A DNA stretch of 35,095 nt, from contig JAUIGH010000004.1 of assembly GCA_030429935.1 (NCBI GenBank), forward strand, positions 1 to 35,095, given 5' to 3'. This DNA is from a bacterium. Lineage in GTDB: Bacteria; Patescibacteriota; Saccharimonadia; Saccharimonadales; Saccharimonadaceae. The position numbers and the translations under genes are program-made. Numbering within the stretch: the stretch's first letter is position 1; each line of letters starts with the position of its first letter. Below the pieces are notes generated by a model. That model had not been told where the DNA came from, made no database searches, and saw only the letters and a list, made by a program, of their open reading frames with translations. Positions 1 to 10,089 of the stretch are shown one piece after another.

Positions 1-39
1 TTCCTCATCACCTTTCTTCTCGTCGGCTTTCTTTGCCAT
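1..39 (-). CDS. 5' end of a minus-strand gene running off the window (MAKKADEKKGDEE...)
   Basis: Reverse complement reads ATGGCAAAGAAAGCCGACGAGAAGAAAGGTGATGAGGAA, preceded by a GGAGGG Shine-Dalgarno and an upstream TATACT box. Confidence 0.6.
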   Translation of the reverse strand, partial: MAKKADEKKGDEE

Positions 40-98
40 CTCGTATTTCCCTCCGTTCTTCTACTCATCAGTATAGCACTCTGGTACAATAGAGGCTA

Positions 99-497
99 AT
101 GAATGCACGGCGTGGATTTACAGTTGTCGAAGCGATCGTAGTGATCATTTTTTTGGTGATTGCTCTGGCGCTATTCATCACCCAAAAAACCAGCGTCGAT
201 GCAGCGATCCGTGACACCGAGCGCAAAACCGCTGTGAACGCCATGCACTACAGCCTGGAAGAAGTCTACTTTGAGCGCGCCGGCTACTACCCAGCTACGC
301 TCGAGCCAGAAACATTGACGGCGATCGACCCCGAGCTGATGACCGACCCAGACGGCAATGATATCGGCGACCCGAACTCGAGCGTCATCTACGAGAGCAA
401 CAACTGTTCACTCGACGGTGAATGCCAGGGCTACACACTTCGCGCCCAACTGGAACGCGAAGCCGAGTACGTCAAAACCGAGCGCGAACGTGACTAG
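99..497 (+). CDS. Type IV pilin-like / pseudopilin protein
   Basis: N-terminal class III signal RRGFTVVEAIVVIIFLVIALALFI (G|F cleavage site, Glu at +5, hydrophobic helix). Confidence 0.75.
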   Translation: MNARRGFTVVEAIVVIIFLVIALALFITQKTSVDAAIRDTERKTAVNAMHYSLEEVYFERAGYYPATLEPETLTAIDPELMTDPDGNDIGDPNSSVIYESNNCSLDGECQGYTLRAQLEREAEYVKTERERD

Positions 498-1315
498 TTC
501 ATATCTTCGGTGACGTCCTCGACCGGACGACCGTTTTTGAATGCTTCGACCGCATTGTTCAGGATGGCGATCTGTTTCTTTGGATTATCGACAAAATGAA
601 AGCGATAGGTGGTCTCTTCACCTTCGGTGCTGAGCCGAATCGTGCCGTAGTTGAACGCTGTCTGGATGATGCCGGTTTGACGAAAACTGGCGTCCTCGAT
701 ACTGCCCAAACTGACAGTCTGCTCGTGTTTCGAAAACAAGCTGTGCTGAATTTCCTGAATCACACTTTCGTTCGTCAGATAAAACGTATTGCGCAGATAC
801 ACCCACACCGCGGCATAGCCACCGATACCCACGAGGACGATCAAACATAGTATGACAGTCGATACCGGCAACAGATATTCGACTTCACCGGCGGCATTTG
901 CGGTCAGGAGCGGAAAGCTAATCAACGCGGCAACCAGTATTACGATCAGTGTAATCGTCGTTACCATCGGTATCAACAAACCAATCGGATGTCGGGTAAT
1001 GCTTTTGAGCACAAATTCGCCTTCGGATAGGTTTAGATTCGGATGACGCCGGTGCGATTCTTCGCATTTTGCACGCAGTTGATCGCTCATTCTTTCGATC
1101 TTTGGCTCGTGTTGGCGCGGGTGATGGACAACCTGGGGTTCATTGGAGTACTGAGCGCGCATTTTTGGGTCAAAGTTGTGACCTTTGTGCGAATCGGGTG
1201 TCGAGTGCACGTACGAATCACGCGGCGGAGGTGGTGGAGGCGGCGCAGCGTACAGCGGATTGCCATCGGCGTCGTAGGCAACGGGCTTTGGCGCTTTCGG
1301 TTGCTCGGGGTTCAT
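494..1315 (-). CDS. PH-domain (bPH2-like) membrane protein with Pro-rich N-terminus
   Basis: ORF with two TM segments then NTFYLTNESVIQEIQHSLFSKHEQTVSLGSIEDASFRQTGIIQTAFNYGTIRLST; start set at MNPEQPKAP (1315) just after a TATAAT box. Confidence 0.65.
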   Translation of the reverse strand: MNPEQPKAPKPVAYDADGNPLYAAPPPPPPPRDSYVHSTPDSHKGHNFDPKMRAQYSNEPQVVHHPRQHEPKIERMSDQLRAKCEESHRRHPNLNLSEGEFVLKSITRHPIGLLIPMVTTITLIVILVAALISFPLLTANAAGEVEYLLPVSTVILCLIVLVGIGGYAAVWVYLRNTFYLTNESVIQEIQHSLFSKHEQTVSLGSIEDASFRQTGIIQTAFNYGTIRLSTEGEETTYRFHFVDNPKKQIAILNNAVEAFKNGRPVEDVTEDMN

Positions 1316-1337
1316 GCGCCCATTATACCGCACTTCA

Positions 1338-2336
1338 TCAGGATTCGAGGTGGCGTTTGGCTTTTTGGGTGACCGCACGACCTCTGGGGGTACGCTCGAT
1401 AAAGCCGATTTGCATCAAATATGGCTCGTAAAAGTCCTCGATCGTCGTCGCTTCGTCGCCTGTCAGCGCCGCAATCGTATTGAGTCCGACCGGTCGATCA
1501 CCATATGTCTCGATGATACTGGTCAGCATGCGGCGGTCGGCCGGATCGAGCCCGAGTTCGTCGACTTCCATCAATGCCAGTGCTTCGGTCGTCATGACAG
1601 TGTCGATGATACCGTCGCCATTGACATCGGCGTAGTCCCGCACGCGTTTAAGCAAACGATTGGCAATACGCGGCGTCAAACGCGCGCGCGTCGATAGCAA
1701 TGCGGCGGATTCAGGTTTGATTTCGCTCTCCAGGATAGCTGATGCTCGTGTAATAATCGCGGCGATCTCGTCAGGTGTATAAAACTCTAGCCGGTGCAAA
1801 TGACCAAAGCGATCGCGCAGCGGCGCGGCCAAGCTGCCCGTCCGTGTCGTCGCACCGATGACGGTAAATTTCGGCAGATCGAGCCGAATACTACGTGCCG
1901 CCGGCCCTTTGCCGATGACGATGTCGAGTTTGAAATCTTCCATAGCGCTGTACAGCACTTCCTCGACCGCCCGTCCCAGCCGATGGATTTCGTCGATAAA
2001 TAAGATATCGCCGTCCTGGAGGTTTGTCAGGATGCTCGCTAGGTCACCAGCCTTTTCGATGGCCGGTCCACTAGTGATGCGAAAGCCTGCGCCCATCTCG
2101 TTGGCGATGACGTTTGCCATGGTTGTCTTGCCGAGGCCCGGTGGCCCATACAGCAACACATGGTCCATCGGCTCGTCACGCTTTTTGGCTGCATCGATCG
2201 CCAGACGTAGATTTTTCTTGAGCCGCTCTTGGCCGATATACTCGTCAAAATTCTGCGGCCGCAGCGTCACCTCGATAATCTGCTCATCACTATCATCGTC
2301 ATGCACGCTGGTGTCAACGATTCTATCAATTGCCAT
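1338..2336 (-). CDS. ruvB: Holliday junction branch migration helicase RuvB
   Basis: [63 protein letters not shown]. Confidence 0.97.
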   Translation of the reverse strand: MAIDRIVDTSVHDDDSDEQIIEVTLRPQNFDEYIGQERLKKNLRLAIDAAKKRDEPMDHVLLYGPPGLGKTTMANVIANEMGAGFRITSGPAIEKAGDLASILTNLQDGDILFIDEIHRLGRAVEEVLYSAMEDFKLDIVIGKGPAARSIRLDLPKFTVIGATTRTGSLAAPLRDRFGHLHRLEFYTPDEIAAIITRASAILESEIKPESAALLSTRARLTPRIANRLLKRVRDYADVNGDGIIDTVMTTEALALMEVDELGLDPADRRMLTSIIETYGDRPVGLNTIAALTGDEATTIEDFYEPYLMQIGFIERTPRGRAVTQKAKRHLES

Positions 2337-2794
2337 TAGATGTAAACCTGAATTTTATTTGCAATTTTTCGAAGGGCAACTTTACTAACCACATGATCTC
2401 TCTTTTCTTCTCGCGGATACCATTTTGTATCTTCAAACGTTTCGTTATCTACGACAACAGCGTTTTTATAACGCGGATGTAAATGCCAGTGAACGTGTGT
2501 ATCTTGACCACTCATTGCAGCAAGGTTCATGAGACATGACCAATTAAAATGCGAGGGTTGGAAGGCACTTCTCATAGAACTTTCTAGTCTTGCGACTAGC
2601 AACCTAAAGTCATCCCAATCTTCTTGTGTAAGTTCACTCAGAGTAGATTTATGCTCAAGTAGTGTCACAAATGCTTTTCCCAAAAACTGTTGGTTTGGAT
2701 CAAGAACAACGCGCCATTTTTTGGTCTGTATAACTTCGATATCCTTCCCCTCATTGTGCGATGCGAGAATTGAACAGATTTCACAACTACTCAT
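2336..2794 (-). CDS. HIT family (histidine triad) protein
   Basis: Small ORF with [11 protein letters not shown] triad and N-terminal CEICSILAS. Confidence 0.85.
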   Translation of the reverse strand: MSSCEICSILASHNEGKDIEVIQTKKWRVVLDPNQQFLGKAFVTLLEHKSTLSELTQEDWDDFRLLVARLESSMRSAFQPSHFNWSCLMNLAAMSGQDTHVHWHLHPRYKNAVVVDNETFEDTKWYPREEKRDHVVSKVALRKIANKIQVYI

Positions 2795-3363
2795 GACCTC
2801 AACGCCTCCGTGATGCGTTGGTTCGTCGGCAGCGAGGTGTCGACACCTTCGAGTGCTTTTGTGGCATCGGCCAGCGTGTAGCCGAGCGCCATCAGAGCTT
2901 CGAGTGCTTCGTCATTGGTGTTCAGCTCGGTTTGGACGGCGGCCGTCTGCTGGTAGTGGGTCGGCAGGCCGACTTTGTCAGCCAGGTCGACGACGACGCG
3001 CTCAGCGGACTTTTTACCGACACCACTTGCGCGCTGAATAAACGCCACGTCACTATTTGCGATAGCGTTTCGGACTTGTTCAGCTGTACCTAGTGACAAT
3101 ATCGCCAGCGCGGCTTTTGGGCCGATGCCTTGCACGGTAATCAATAATTCAAATAACTTTTTAGCGGCTAGACTACTAAAGCCGAACAATTCTTCGGCTT
3201 GTTCGCGCACATGATGATACGTATAAAGCTTGACATCGGTATCGAGTGTCAGCGCATCGTAATCACCAGCTGGTACAGCAACTTCATAGCCAACGCCTTG
3301 CACATCGACGATCACGCTACCAGCAAATTTTTCGGCCACTACGCCGCGAATATGGGCAATCAT
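2791..3363 (-). CDS. ruvA: Holliday junction DNA-binding protein RuvA
   Basis: MIAHIRGVVAEKFAGSVIVDVQGVGYEV, YHHVREQAEELFGFSS, GIGPKAALAILS, GVGKKSAERVVVDL. Confidence 0.96.
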   Translation of the reverse strand: MIAHIRGVVAEKFAGSVIVDVQGVGYEVAVPAGDYDALTLDTDVKLYTYHHVREQAEELFGFSSLAAKKLFELLITVQGIGPKAALAILSLGTAEQVRNAIANSDVAFIQRASGVGKKSAERVVVDLADKVGLPTHYQQTAAVQTELNTNDEALEALMALGYTLADATKALEGVDTSLPTNQRITEALRS

Positions 3364-3382
3364 ATTCTACCAGTATAGCAAA

Positions 3383-5743
3383 CTACTGATTGTCTTCCGG
3401 TGGTTCAACAGGCAGACCTGAATCACTCGGATCAGGCTCTTCCTCTTCGGGCGGCTGACAGTTGTTGATGTTGCGCGAATGCAGCTCTGGATCGAACTCA
3501 TCTTCGTTGATAGTGATGACTTCACCGGTGGCAGTATCACAGACTTCGATAGTTTCTGGCTCGTCTTCACAGTCCGATAGGTCATGTGAATATCGGTCCT
3601 CGTCGTAGTCGTCTTCGTCGATTTCAACGACTTCTTGATCGCGCAGACGACAGACTTCGATTGGCTCTGGTTCTTCTGGTGTGCACGTCTTGGTCGGGAG
3701 GGCGCTCGATAGATAGAACTCGCGGTACGTGCCTTCACGAATATCATTTGTCGCGATACCGTAATTGCTCAGACAGGTCGACCGCTCGACGACGCTGGAC
3801 GGTCGAGAGAACTGCTCGTCCGCCGTACCGCTCAGGCCTTGCGCCATGGTATTGAGCCAAATCGGACCAGCCATGCCAGAGCCACCATTGAGCATCGGTT
3901 CGTTGTCGTTGTTGCCGACCCAGATACCAACCGCCAAACTCGGCGTGTAGCCGATTGTCCAGGCATCGCGGTTTTCGTCGGTCGTACCAGTCTTTACCGC
4001 TACGGTGCGACCAGGCACGTTGAGACTGCTGCCAAATATCGGCGCCCGAGCCGAAGCGTCTGACAACACATCCGAGATCAAAAACGCGCCGCCCTGAGAA
4101 ATCGCTTGTGAGGTGTCTTGTTCGGCCGTAAAGATTTCGTTGCCGAGTTTGTCGTCGATGCTTTTGACGTAAATCGGGCTATACTGTTTGCCTTGGTTGG
4201 CGAACGCTGCGTAAGCATTCGTCATGTCCAGTAGCGTGGCTTCGGCTGCACCAAGTGATAGTGCGAGACCGTAGTTGTTTTCTGATTGGATCGTGTCGAT
4301 GCCCAGCTGGCGTGCCGCGTTGACTGAATTTTCGACACCATAATCTTGCATGACTTTGACGCTCGGGATATTGAGCGATTGGTTGAGTGCGTCGCGGACA
4401 GTTACTTGACCACGGAAGCCGCCGTCGGCGTTGCGCGGCGAAAAGCCATTGATGTTGATTGGTTCATCGACGTAGGTGGTTGCAGGCGTGATCTTGCCTT
4501 CGGCCATGGCAGCTGCGTAGTAGATCGGTTTGAAGCTGGAGCCAGGCTGACGAGCTGTTGTCACCATGTTGACTTTACCAAAATCGTCATTGGCATAATC
4601 GACGCTACCTGCAAGAGCGCGGATTTCGCCAGTTGCCGGGTCGATCGCGACGCCACTCGCGTTGCTGCCGCCATTGCCTTCGATAAAGCTAATGTGATTC
4701 TCGATATTGTCGTTCATCTGACGTTGCAATTCGCTGTCGAGCGTGGTCTGGACACGGTAACCGGAGCGCATGACTTGCTCGTAGCCGTATTCCTCGGACA
4801 ATTGCTGCGTCACCATCTCGACGAAGTGCGGCGCGATCGACTCGTTGTCGTCTTGCTCAGCGTAGCTGAGTTTTTGGTTGAGCGCGTTCGTGTACTCGGC
4901 ATCTGTAATATAGCCTTCATCTTTCATACGATTGAGCACTGTGGTCTGGCGCTGTTTGGCGTATTCAGGGTTGCCGCTAATTGGTGAATAGGCACTCGGT
5001 GCCGGCAAAATACCGATCAACATCGCGCTCTCAGCCAAGTTGAGCTCAGCCGGCGTCTTGTCGTAGTATGTCTCAGCAGCATCTTCGATACCGAACGAAT
5101 TTTCACCGTAGTAGACCGAGTTGAGGTACATGGTTAGGATTTCGTCTTTGGTGTAGTTTTGTTCGATGGCGATCGAGATGAACAACTCTTGATATTTGCG
5201 CAAATAGCTGCGTTCTTTGGATAGCAGCGTGTTTTTGGCCAGCTGCTGCGAGATTGTCGAGCCGCCACCATAGCCAGTGATGGCTGCTCGTCCGATGGCA
5301 AAGATATTAAAACCACTGTGCTCGTAAAATTCTTGGTCTTCGGTCGCAATCAACGCGTTTTCGAGCGTGTCTGATATTTCATCGAGTGGCACGAGGTTAC
5401 GCTCCTCGGCTGTACCTATGCTATAAAACGCCTCACCTTCGCGGTCGAGGAACACCACGCCGGTGTTGTTGCGATTCATCAAACGCTCTTGGTCTTTGAT
5501 GTCATTGGCAAAGTAAATGTAAGTTGCTATTGGCACAATGATCAAAAACGCCAGAATCGGACCGCCGATCAGCGCGGTCTTTTGCTTCCATGACAGTCCG
5601 CGGAACCACGCAACACGCCCACCGACGAACTGACCGAACTTGCTCTGGCCCAACCGAGAGTTCGCCAAGCGCGACTGTGTCTTTCGTACGCGAGCACGCG
5701 CACGGCGCTGTTTGGTGAATCGACTGGTTTTTCGGGTATTCAT
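3383..5743 (-). CDS. Class A penicillin-binding protein (transglycosylase/transpeptidase)
   Basis: ALIATEDQEFYEHSGFN, GGSTISQQLAKNTLL (GT51), RQPGSSFKPIYYAAAM and VKTGTTDENRDAWTIGYTP (transpeptidase); acidic Cys-containing C-terminal extension. Confidence 0.95.
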   Translation of the reverse strand: MNTRKTSRFTKQRRARARVRKTQSRLANSRLGQSKFGQFVGGRVAWFRGLSWKQKTALIGGPILAFLIIVPIATYIYFANDIKDQERLMNRNNTGVVFLDREGEAFYSIGTAEERNLVPLDEISDTLENALIATEDQEFYEHSGFNIFAIGRAAITGYGGGSTISQQLAKNTLLSKERSYLRKYQELFISIAIEQNYTKDEILTMYLNSVYYGENSFGIEDAAETYYDKTPAELNLAESAMLIGILPAPSAYSPISGNPEYAKQRQTTVLNRMKDEGYITDAEYTNALNQKLSYAEQDDNESIAPHFVEMVTQQLSEEYGYEQVMRSGYRVQTTLDSELQRQMNDNIENHISFIEGNGGSNASGVAIDPATGEIRALAGSVDYANDDFGKVNMVTTARQPGSSFKPIYYAAAMAEGKITPATTYVDEPININGFSPRNADGGFRGQVTVRDALNQSLNIPSVKVMQDYGVENSVNAARQLGIDTIQSENNYGLALSLGAAEATLLDMTNAYAAFANQGKQYSPIYVKSIDDKLGNEIFTAEQDTSQAISQGGAFLISDVLSDASARAPIFGSSLNVPGRTVAVKTGTTDENRDAWTIGYTPSLAVGIWVGNNDNEPMLNGGSGMAGPIWLNTMAQGLSGTADEQFSRPSSVVERSTCLSNYGIATNDIREGTYREFYLSSALPTKTCTPEEPEPIEVCRLRDQEVVEIDEDDYDEDRYSHDLSDCEDEPETIEVCDTATGEVITINEDEFDPELHSRNINNCQPPEEEEPDPSDSGLPVEPPEDNQ

Positions 5744-5761
5744 ATCTCGTCAGATATTATA

Positions 5762-6235
5762 CTAAGTTCGGCTGACAAATGCACACATGATCGCCGCTGC
5801 CAGAGCGTCGGCGCAGTCGTCAGGCTTTGGCACTTCGCTCAGGCCCAGCTGCAAACGCACCATCTCTTGGACTTGTTTTTTGTCCGCTTTGCCATAGCCA
5901 GTCATGGTTTGTTTGATCTGCAGTGGTGTGTACTCTTCTATCTGTAAATTGGCCTGGTGGCCGGTCAGCATGGCGACGCCACGAGCGTGTGATACGCTCA
6001 TAGCTGTCGTCACATTACGCGCAAAAAATAGCTTTTCGATCGCCATCATTTCTGGCTTGGTTTCAGTGATAATTTCCGATAGACCGTCGTAAATTTCACC
6101 CAATCTCTCAGGCAATGGCGTGTGCGCTGGCGTGCGTATGACACCGGCAGTCACCAGCTTGGTTTTTGCGCCGTGTGCGTCGATGACACCGAACCCTAAA
6201 ATACCCGTACCCGGATCGATCCCGATGATTCTCAC
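5762..6235 (-). CDS. ruvC: Crossover junction endodeoxyribonuclease RuvC (GTG start)
   Basis: (M/V)RIIGIDPGTGILGFGVID, AIEKLFFARNVTTAMSVSHARGV, DDCADALAAAI; GTGA overlap with the upstream ORF. Confidence 0.95.
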   Translation of the reverse strand: MRIIGIDPGTGILGFGVIDAHGAKTKLVTAGVIRTPAHTPLPERLGEIYDGLSEIITETKPEMMAIEKLFFARNVTTAMSVSHARGVAMLTGHQANLQIEEYTPLQIKQTMTGYGKADKKQVQEMVRLQLGLSEVPKPDDCADALAAAIMCAFVSRT

Positions 6236-7842
6236 TCGACTTTTCCTGATGACACGATGCGTTGTATAATTGCTCCTATTTCGCGGCGCCATTCCCAGCC
6301 CGCGTAGCCTGCGCCTAATACTAGCATACCGCCCAGAGCCCACCAGCCGACGAATGCCTGGGCTGTATCGGCGATCGGCTCGACCGGAAAGTCGGTCGCA
6401 GCGAGCACGCTGGTGCTCACTTTGCGGCAGCGATTAGTTTCTGGGTTGCGCTCCTGACCAGGATCGCAGGGTTTGAGTGTGCTGGCGGCTGTAGCCAGTT
6501 TCTTGCAGCGATTGGTGGCTGGGTTGCGGTATTGGTCGGCGGCGCATGGCACTAAATTACTACTGCTTGTTGTCAACGATTTACATCTATTTGTTTCTGG
6601 ATTACGAAATTGATTGGCGGCGCACGGCGTCAACGTGGTAGCGGCACTGGCGATCAATTTACAGCGATTGGTTTCAGGATTGCGATACTGGTTTGAGGCG
6701 CACGGTGTCAATGTGCTCGTCGAGCTAGTAATCTTTTTGCAACGGTTGGTTTCGGGATTACGATATTGATCAGCGGCGCACGATTTGAGCTCGTCGTCCG
6801 GATCGTCAGTATCTTCGGTCGAAGCAAGCGGCAGCGTAAATCGGCTTGGTTGGTTGTATGGCGTGGTGGTCGATGTCCATTTCCATGTCTCATCGCTCGC
6901 GTCGTACGCCCACGCCCAGCCGACTTGCTTTGAGCCCGCGCTCTCATACGCAATGATTGTTTCATCGTAACGCGCCAAACCGTAGGCGTCCTCCAGCCAC
7001 ACCCAGCCACCGCTATCGGTGATCGATAACGCATCTCCGCTGGATTTTTTGTGTATCAAACCATAGCTTGCAGCTGGCAGCTCACCACTCAGCTGGATCG
7101 AGTTACTCGTCGTGACCGACTGATCTTTGTGACCGATACGTAGCCGCAGATGTGACAAGTCGTACGTCTGGTCTGTTGGATTGTAAAGTTTGACATAGTC
7201 GGTGCAATCAGCCGACGGGTCATCAGGCGCACAATCAGTCGCACGAGGCAGAATTTCTGTTACTTGAACCGGCGTGCTGTCGAGCGGTTGGTAGAGTTCG
7301 TTCGCATACAGCGCCGACGGCTCACGTGAGTCGATCGCTGCAAAATTGTCGGTGAAGTCATCGTCTTCATCACGATAGGTCATCGTCAGGCCTTTGCGCA
7401 CCCACGCACCAGGCTGCACATCGTAAATTGTTTCTTGTACGTCACCTCGTGCATCGACAACTTGCAAGCTGTCAAACGGTACACCTTGATAACACGGCTG
7501 CTGATACGGTACGACCGGAACAGTATCGATAATGGTCATATCAGCCAAAGCCAGATATCGTTCAGGCAGAATATACATGCCAGGCATAACGATATCGAGC
7601 GTACAAACTACCGTACCCGCGGACAATCCGTTCACGCGCCAACCGTCGATCGACAGTGGCATGTCAGATTCGTTGTACAACTCGACTGCATCGAGCGTCC
7701 TCGCGTTGACTTGAAATGCACTGATGAATACGTTCGCTCGGAATTCGACAGGCGGCTCAGTAGCCTCGAGCGCACTAGCAGGTAGCGGTGCCAAGAGCAG
7801 CATCGCGAGGCTGGTGATCAATCCCCTCCTGATCCCTCGCAT
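6232..7842 (-). CDS. Exported lamin-tail-domain protein with five Cys repeats and C-terminal TM helix
   Basis: Signal-like N-terminus, two LTD-like segments (ELYNESDMPLSIDGWRV; KLYNPTDQTYDLSHLRLRIG), repeats C-x5-[YFE]RNPETNRC, TM WWALGGMLVLGAGYAG. Confidence 0.75.
   Translation of the reverse strand: MRGIRRGLITSLAMLLLAPLPASALEATEPPVEFRANVFISAFQVNARTLDAVELYNESDMPLSIDGWRVNGLSAGTVVCTLDIVMPGMYILPERYLALADMTIIDTVPVVPYQQPCYQGVPFDSLQVVDARGDVQETIYDVQPGAWVRKGLTMTYRDEDDDFTDNFAAIDSREPSALYANELYQPLDSTPVQVTEILPRATDCAPDDPSADCTDYVKLYNPTDQTYDLSHLRLRIGHKDQSVTTSNSIQLSGELPAASYGLIHKKSSGDALSITDSGGWVWLEDAYGLARYDETIIAYESAGSKQVGWAWAYDASDETWKWTSTTTPYNQPSRFTLPLASTEDTDDPDDELKSCAADQYRNPETNRCKKITSSTSTLTPCASNQYRNPETNRCKLIASAATTLTPCAANQFRNPETNRCKSLTTSSSNLVPCAADQYRNPATNRCKKLATAASTLKPCDPGQERNPETNRCRKVSTSVLAATDFPVEPIADTAQAFVGWWALGGMLVLGAGYAGWEWRREIGAIIQRIVSSGKVE
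6415..6790 (-). repeat. Five tandem ~25-aa Cys repeats (CAADQYRNPETNRCKK...)
   Basis: Read directly in the translation of 6232..7842; codons differ between units. Confidence 0.85.
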
Positions 7843-7860
7843 AGTGCTTACAGTATAGCA

Positions 7861-8574
7861 CTAAATCTGAATATCGGCGTTGGTGTGGACGTTTTGGACG
7901 TCGTCTAGATCGTCGATGGCGTCGAGAACTTTGAGCAACTTATCAGCTGTCGTTTGGTCATCGACCGGCACGTCGTTATTTGCGACGTATGATAGTTCGG
8001 CATCGGCTACTTCCAGACCGGCGTCTTTGATAGCGCTGGTTACCGCATGCAAATCTTTCATATCGGTGTAGACAATCAGCTCGCCGTCTTCCTCTCGAGC
8101 ATCTTCGGCGCCAGCATCGAGCACCGTTAGCAGTGCGTCTTCACCGCTGGCTTTGACGCGGATGACGCCTTTTCTGGTAAATTGGAACATCACGCTGCCG
8201 GCATCAGCCATGGTGCCGCCGTTTTTTGTCAGAGCGGTGCGGACTTCTGGGTAAGTGCGATTGCGATTGTCGGTCGCGACTTCGATGATAATGCCGACAC
8301 CGCCTGGGCCGTAGCCTTCGTAGGTGATTTCTTCTAGCTGAGCAGCGTTTTTGTCAGCGGCGCGGTCGATGCTACGCTGGATATTGTCTTTGGGCATGTT
8401 GGCTTGGCGAGCTTTTTCGATCGCTAGCGCCAACGCCGGATTCATGCTCGGATCAGTGCCTTGTTTGGCAGCCAGGGCAATCATGTTGCCAATCTTGGTA
8501 AATACCGCGCCTCGCTTCGCATCATTAGCGCCCTTGTCGCGTTTGATTTTGCTCCATTTGTTATGTCCAGCCAT
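7861..8574 (-). CDS. YebC/PmpR (TACO1) family protein
   Basis: MAGHNKWSKIKRDKGANDAKRGAVFTKIGNMI and EEITYEGYGPGGVGIIIEVATDNRNRT. Confidence 0.96.
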   Translation of the reverse strand: MAGHNKWSKIKRDKGANDAKRGAVFTKIGNMIALAAKQGTDPSMNPALALAIEKARQANMPKDNIQRSIDRAADKNAAQLEEITYEGYGPGGVGIIIEVATDNRNRTYPEVRTALTKNGGTMADAGSVMFQFTRKGVIRVKASGEDALLTVLDAGAEDAREEDGELIVYTDMKDLHAVTSAIKDAGLEVADAELSYVANNDVPVDDQTTADKLLKVLDAIDDLDDVQNVHTNADIQI

Positions 8575-8612
8575 AGGGAAAAATCCTTTCGTTCACTCTT
8601 GTCATCAGTATA

Positions 8613-10070
8613 TCACTCGACAATACTCGAGTCACGCAGACGGTATCCAGTGGCGCGCTGCATCCACCAACACGCAGCGACGATAGTTGCGAAGCACATA
8701 CCAACACCCCACAGTGGCAACTGAAATTCCGTAATCGCCCAGCTCAAATTCGCGGTGTACGTCGCGACGCCAACCATGTAGTCCAACAGCCACTGAGCCG
8801 GCAGGCCGACGATCGCAGCCAGGCCAGCACCGAAATACTCAGCCAGTCCAGTCACAAAAGTCAGTATCATCGCCAATGGCACCAACGGCAACACGAGCGC
8901 ATTGGCGATGACGGCGACATTGGAAATATAGCCAAAACTGTAGAGCAAGAGCGGAGCTGTGACTATTTGTGCCGAGATCGTCTCGCCCAATATCTGCCGT
9001 AGCCAACCAGGTTTTTGCTCACCGAATAAGTACGCTTGCGCGAGTGGCGCCAGTACCATCACACCGGCAAACGCAGCAAAACTCAGCTGCCAGCCCAGGT
9101 TGCCCCAGACATAGCTCGGATTGACCAGGCCGGTCACCGCCGCAGCAAACACCAGCAGCGTGATCGGGTGAAATTTCCGACCGACATACCATGCCGCCAG
9201 CGCTAGTCCGGCTACCAATCCCGCCCGAGACATACTCGGGCTCAATCCCGTGATAGAGATAAAGCTGATGATTAATAATCCCGACAAAAACACCGTCAGA
9301 TACCGCGAGCGATTCTCGAATAGCCGCTTAATAAACCGCACCAAGATCGTCAAATTGTACCCGCTCGCCACCACGATATGGGTCAAGCCAGCTGTCACCA
9401 GTGCAGCGTCCAGCTCTGTCGGCAAACTACGTCGCTGCCCTGTCAGATAGCCCATGCCCAGACTAGCCGATGGCTCATCGATACCGTTGCGGACTTTGTC
9501 GCCAAAATCTTCGCGAACATCCAACGCCAGGTCACCTGGCACCGGCCGCTCGACTGCTAATAATTCCGCACGATACATGCTGGCGGCAAAACTACCAAAC
9601 CCCTCACTCAGCTGACCGCGAAGCGTCACGATATCACTTCGTCGCACACTCTCGATCATATCCATACTCACCCACACCTGCGCCGGCAGTCGCTGATCGC
9701 CCAGTTGTACGCGGCCCAATCGAATCAACGCATCGCCCTGGTCGCTAGTATCAATATCTTCGCTGATTACACCACGTAGCGTCACGGCCTGACCAATCAA
9801 TCCGTCATAGACTGTGCGGTTGGATACATCACCTGCGCCGCGCGCCAGCCCCACACACATGCCACCGATCATTGCCAGCACCAGTAGCCATCGCCATTGT
9901 TTCCAGCAGGCAAATACCAGCAACAATCCACCGATCACCACCCACTGCCAAGTCGCGAACAGACTCGCCCAGCCCAGAGTACTCAGCGCCAACCCAACCA
10001 CCACGCCACCACACCAGGCGGTCAGATGCCACGTAGCATGCACCGGAATGCGAAGTTGCCAGAGTTGCAT
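8613..10070 (-). CDS. comEC: ComEC/Rec2-type DNA uptake channel, competence domain only
   Basis: LTHIVVASGYNLTILVRF, GLSPSMSRAGLVAGLALAAWYVGR, WQLSFAAFAGVMVLAP; start set at MQLWQLRIPVH. Confidence 0.85.
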   Translation of the reverse strand: MQLWQLRIPVHATWHLTAWCGGVVVGLALSTLGWASLFATWQWVVIGGLLLVFACWKQWRWLLVLAMIGGMCVGLARGAGDVSNRTVYDGLIGQAVTLRGVISEDIDTSDQGDALIRLGRVQLGDQRLPAQVWVSMDMIESVRRSDIVTLRGQLSEGFGSFAASMYRAELLAVERPVPGDLALDVREDFGDKVRNGIDEPSASLGMGYLTGQRRSLPTELDAALVTAGLTHIVVASGYNLTILVRFIKRLFENRSRYLTVFLSGLLIISFISITGLSPSMSRAGLVAGLALAAWYVGRKFHPITLLVFAAAVTGLVNPSYVWGNLGWQLSFAAFAGVMVLAPLAQAYLFGEQKPGWLRQILGETISAQIVTAPLLLYSFGYISNVAVIANALVLPLVPLAMILTFVTGLAEYFGAGLAAIVGLPAQWLLDYMVGVATYTANLSWAITEFQLPLWGVGMCFATIVAACWWMQRATGYRLRDSSIVE

Positions 10071-10089
10071 ACACCGTATTGTACTCTCT

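Noticed and set aside
1069-1697. Plus-strand ORFs over the PH-domain gene and ruvB
   Set aside because: Antisense to well-supported genes; no homology-like motifs.
4346-4987. 213-aa plus-strand ORF
   Set aside because: Antisense to the PBP gene; no recognisable motif, typical mirror ORF.
6415-6790. CRISPR-like repeat array
   Set aside because: Periodicity is at protein level within an ORF; DNA units are not identical and there are no spacers.
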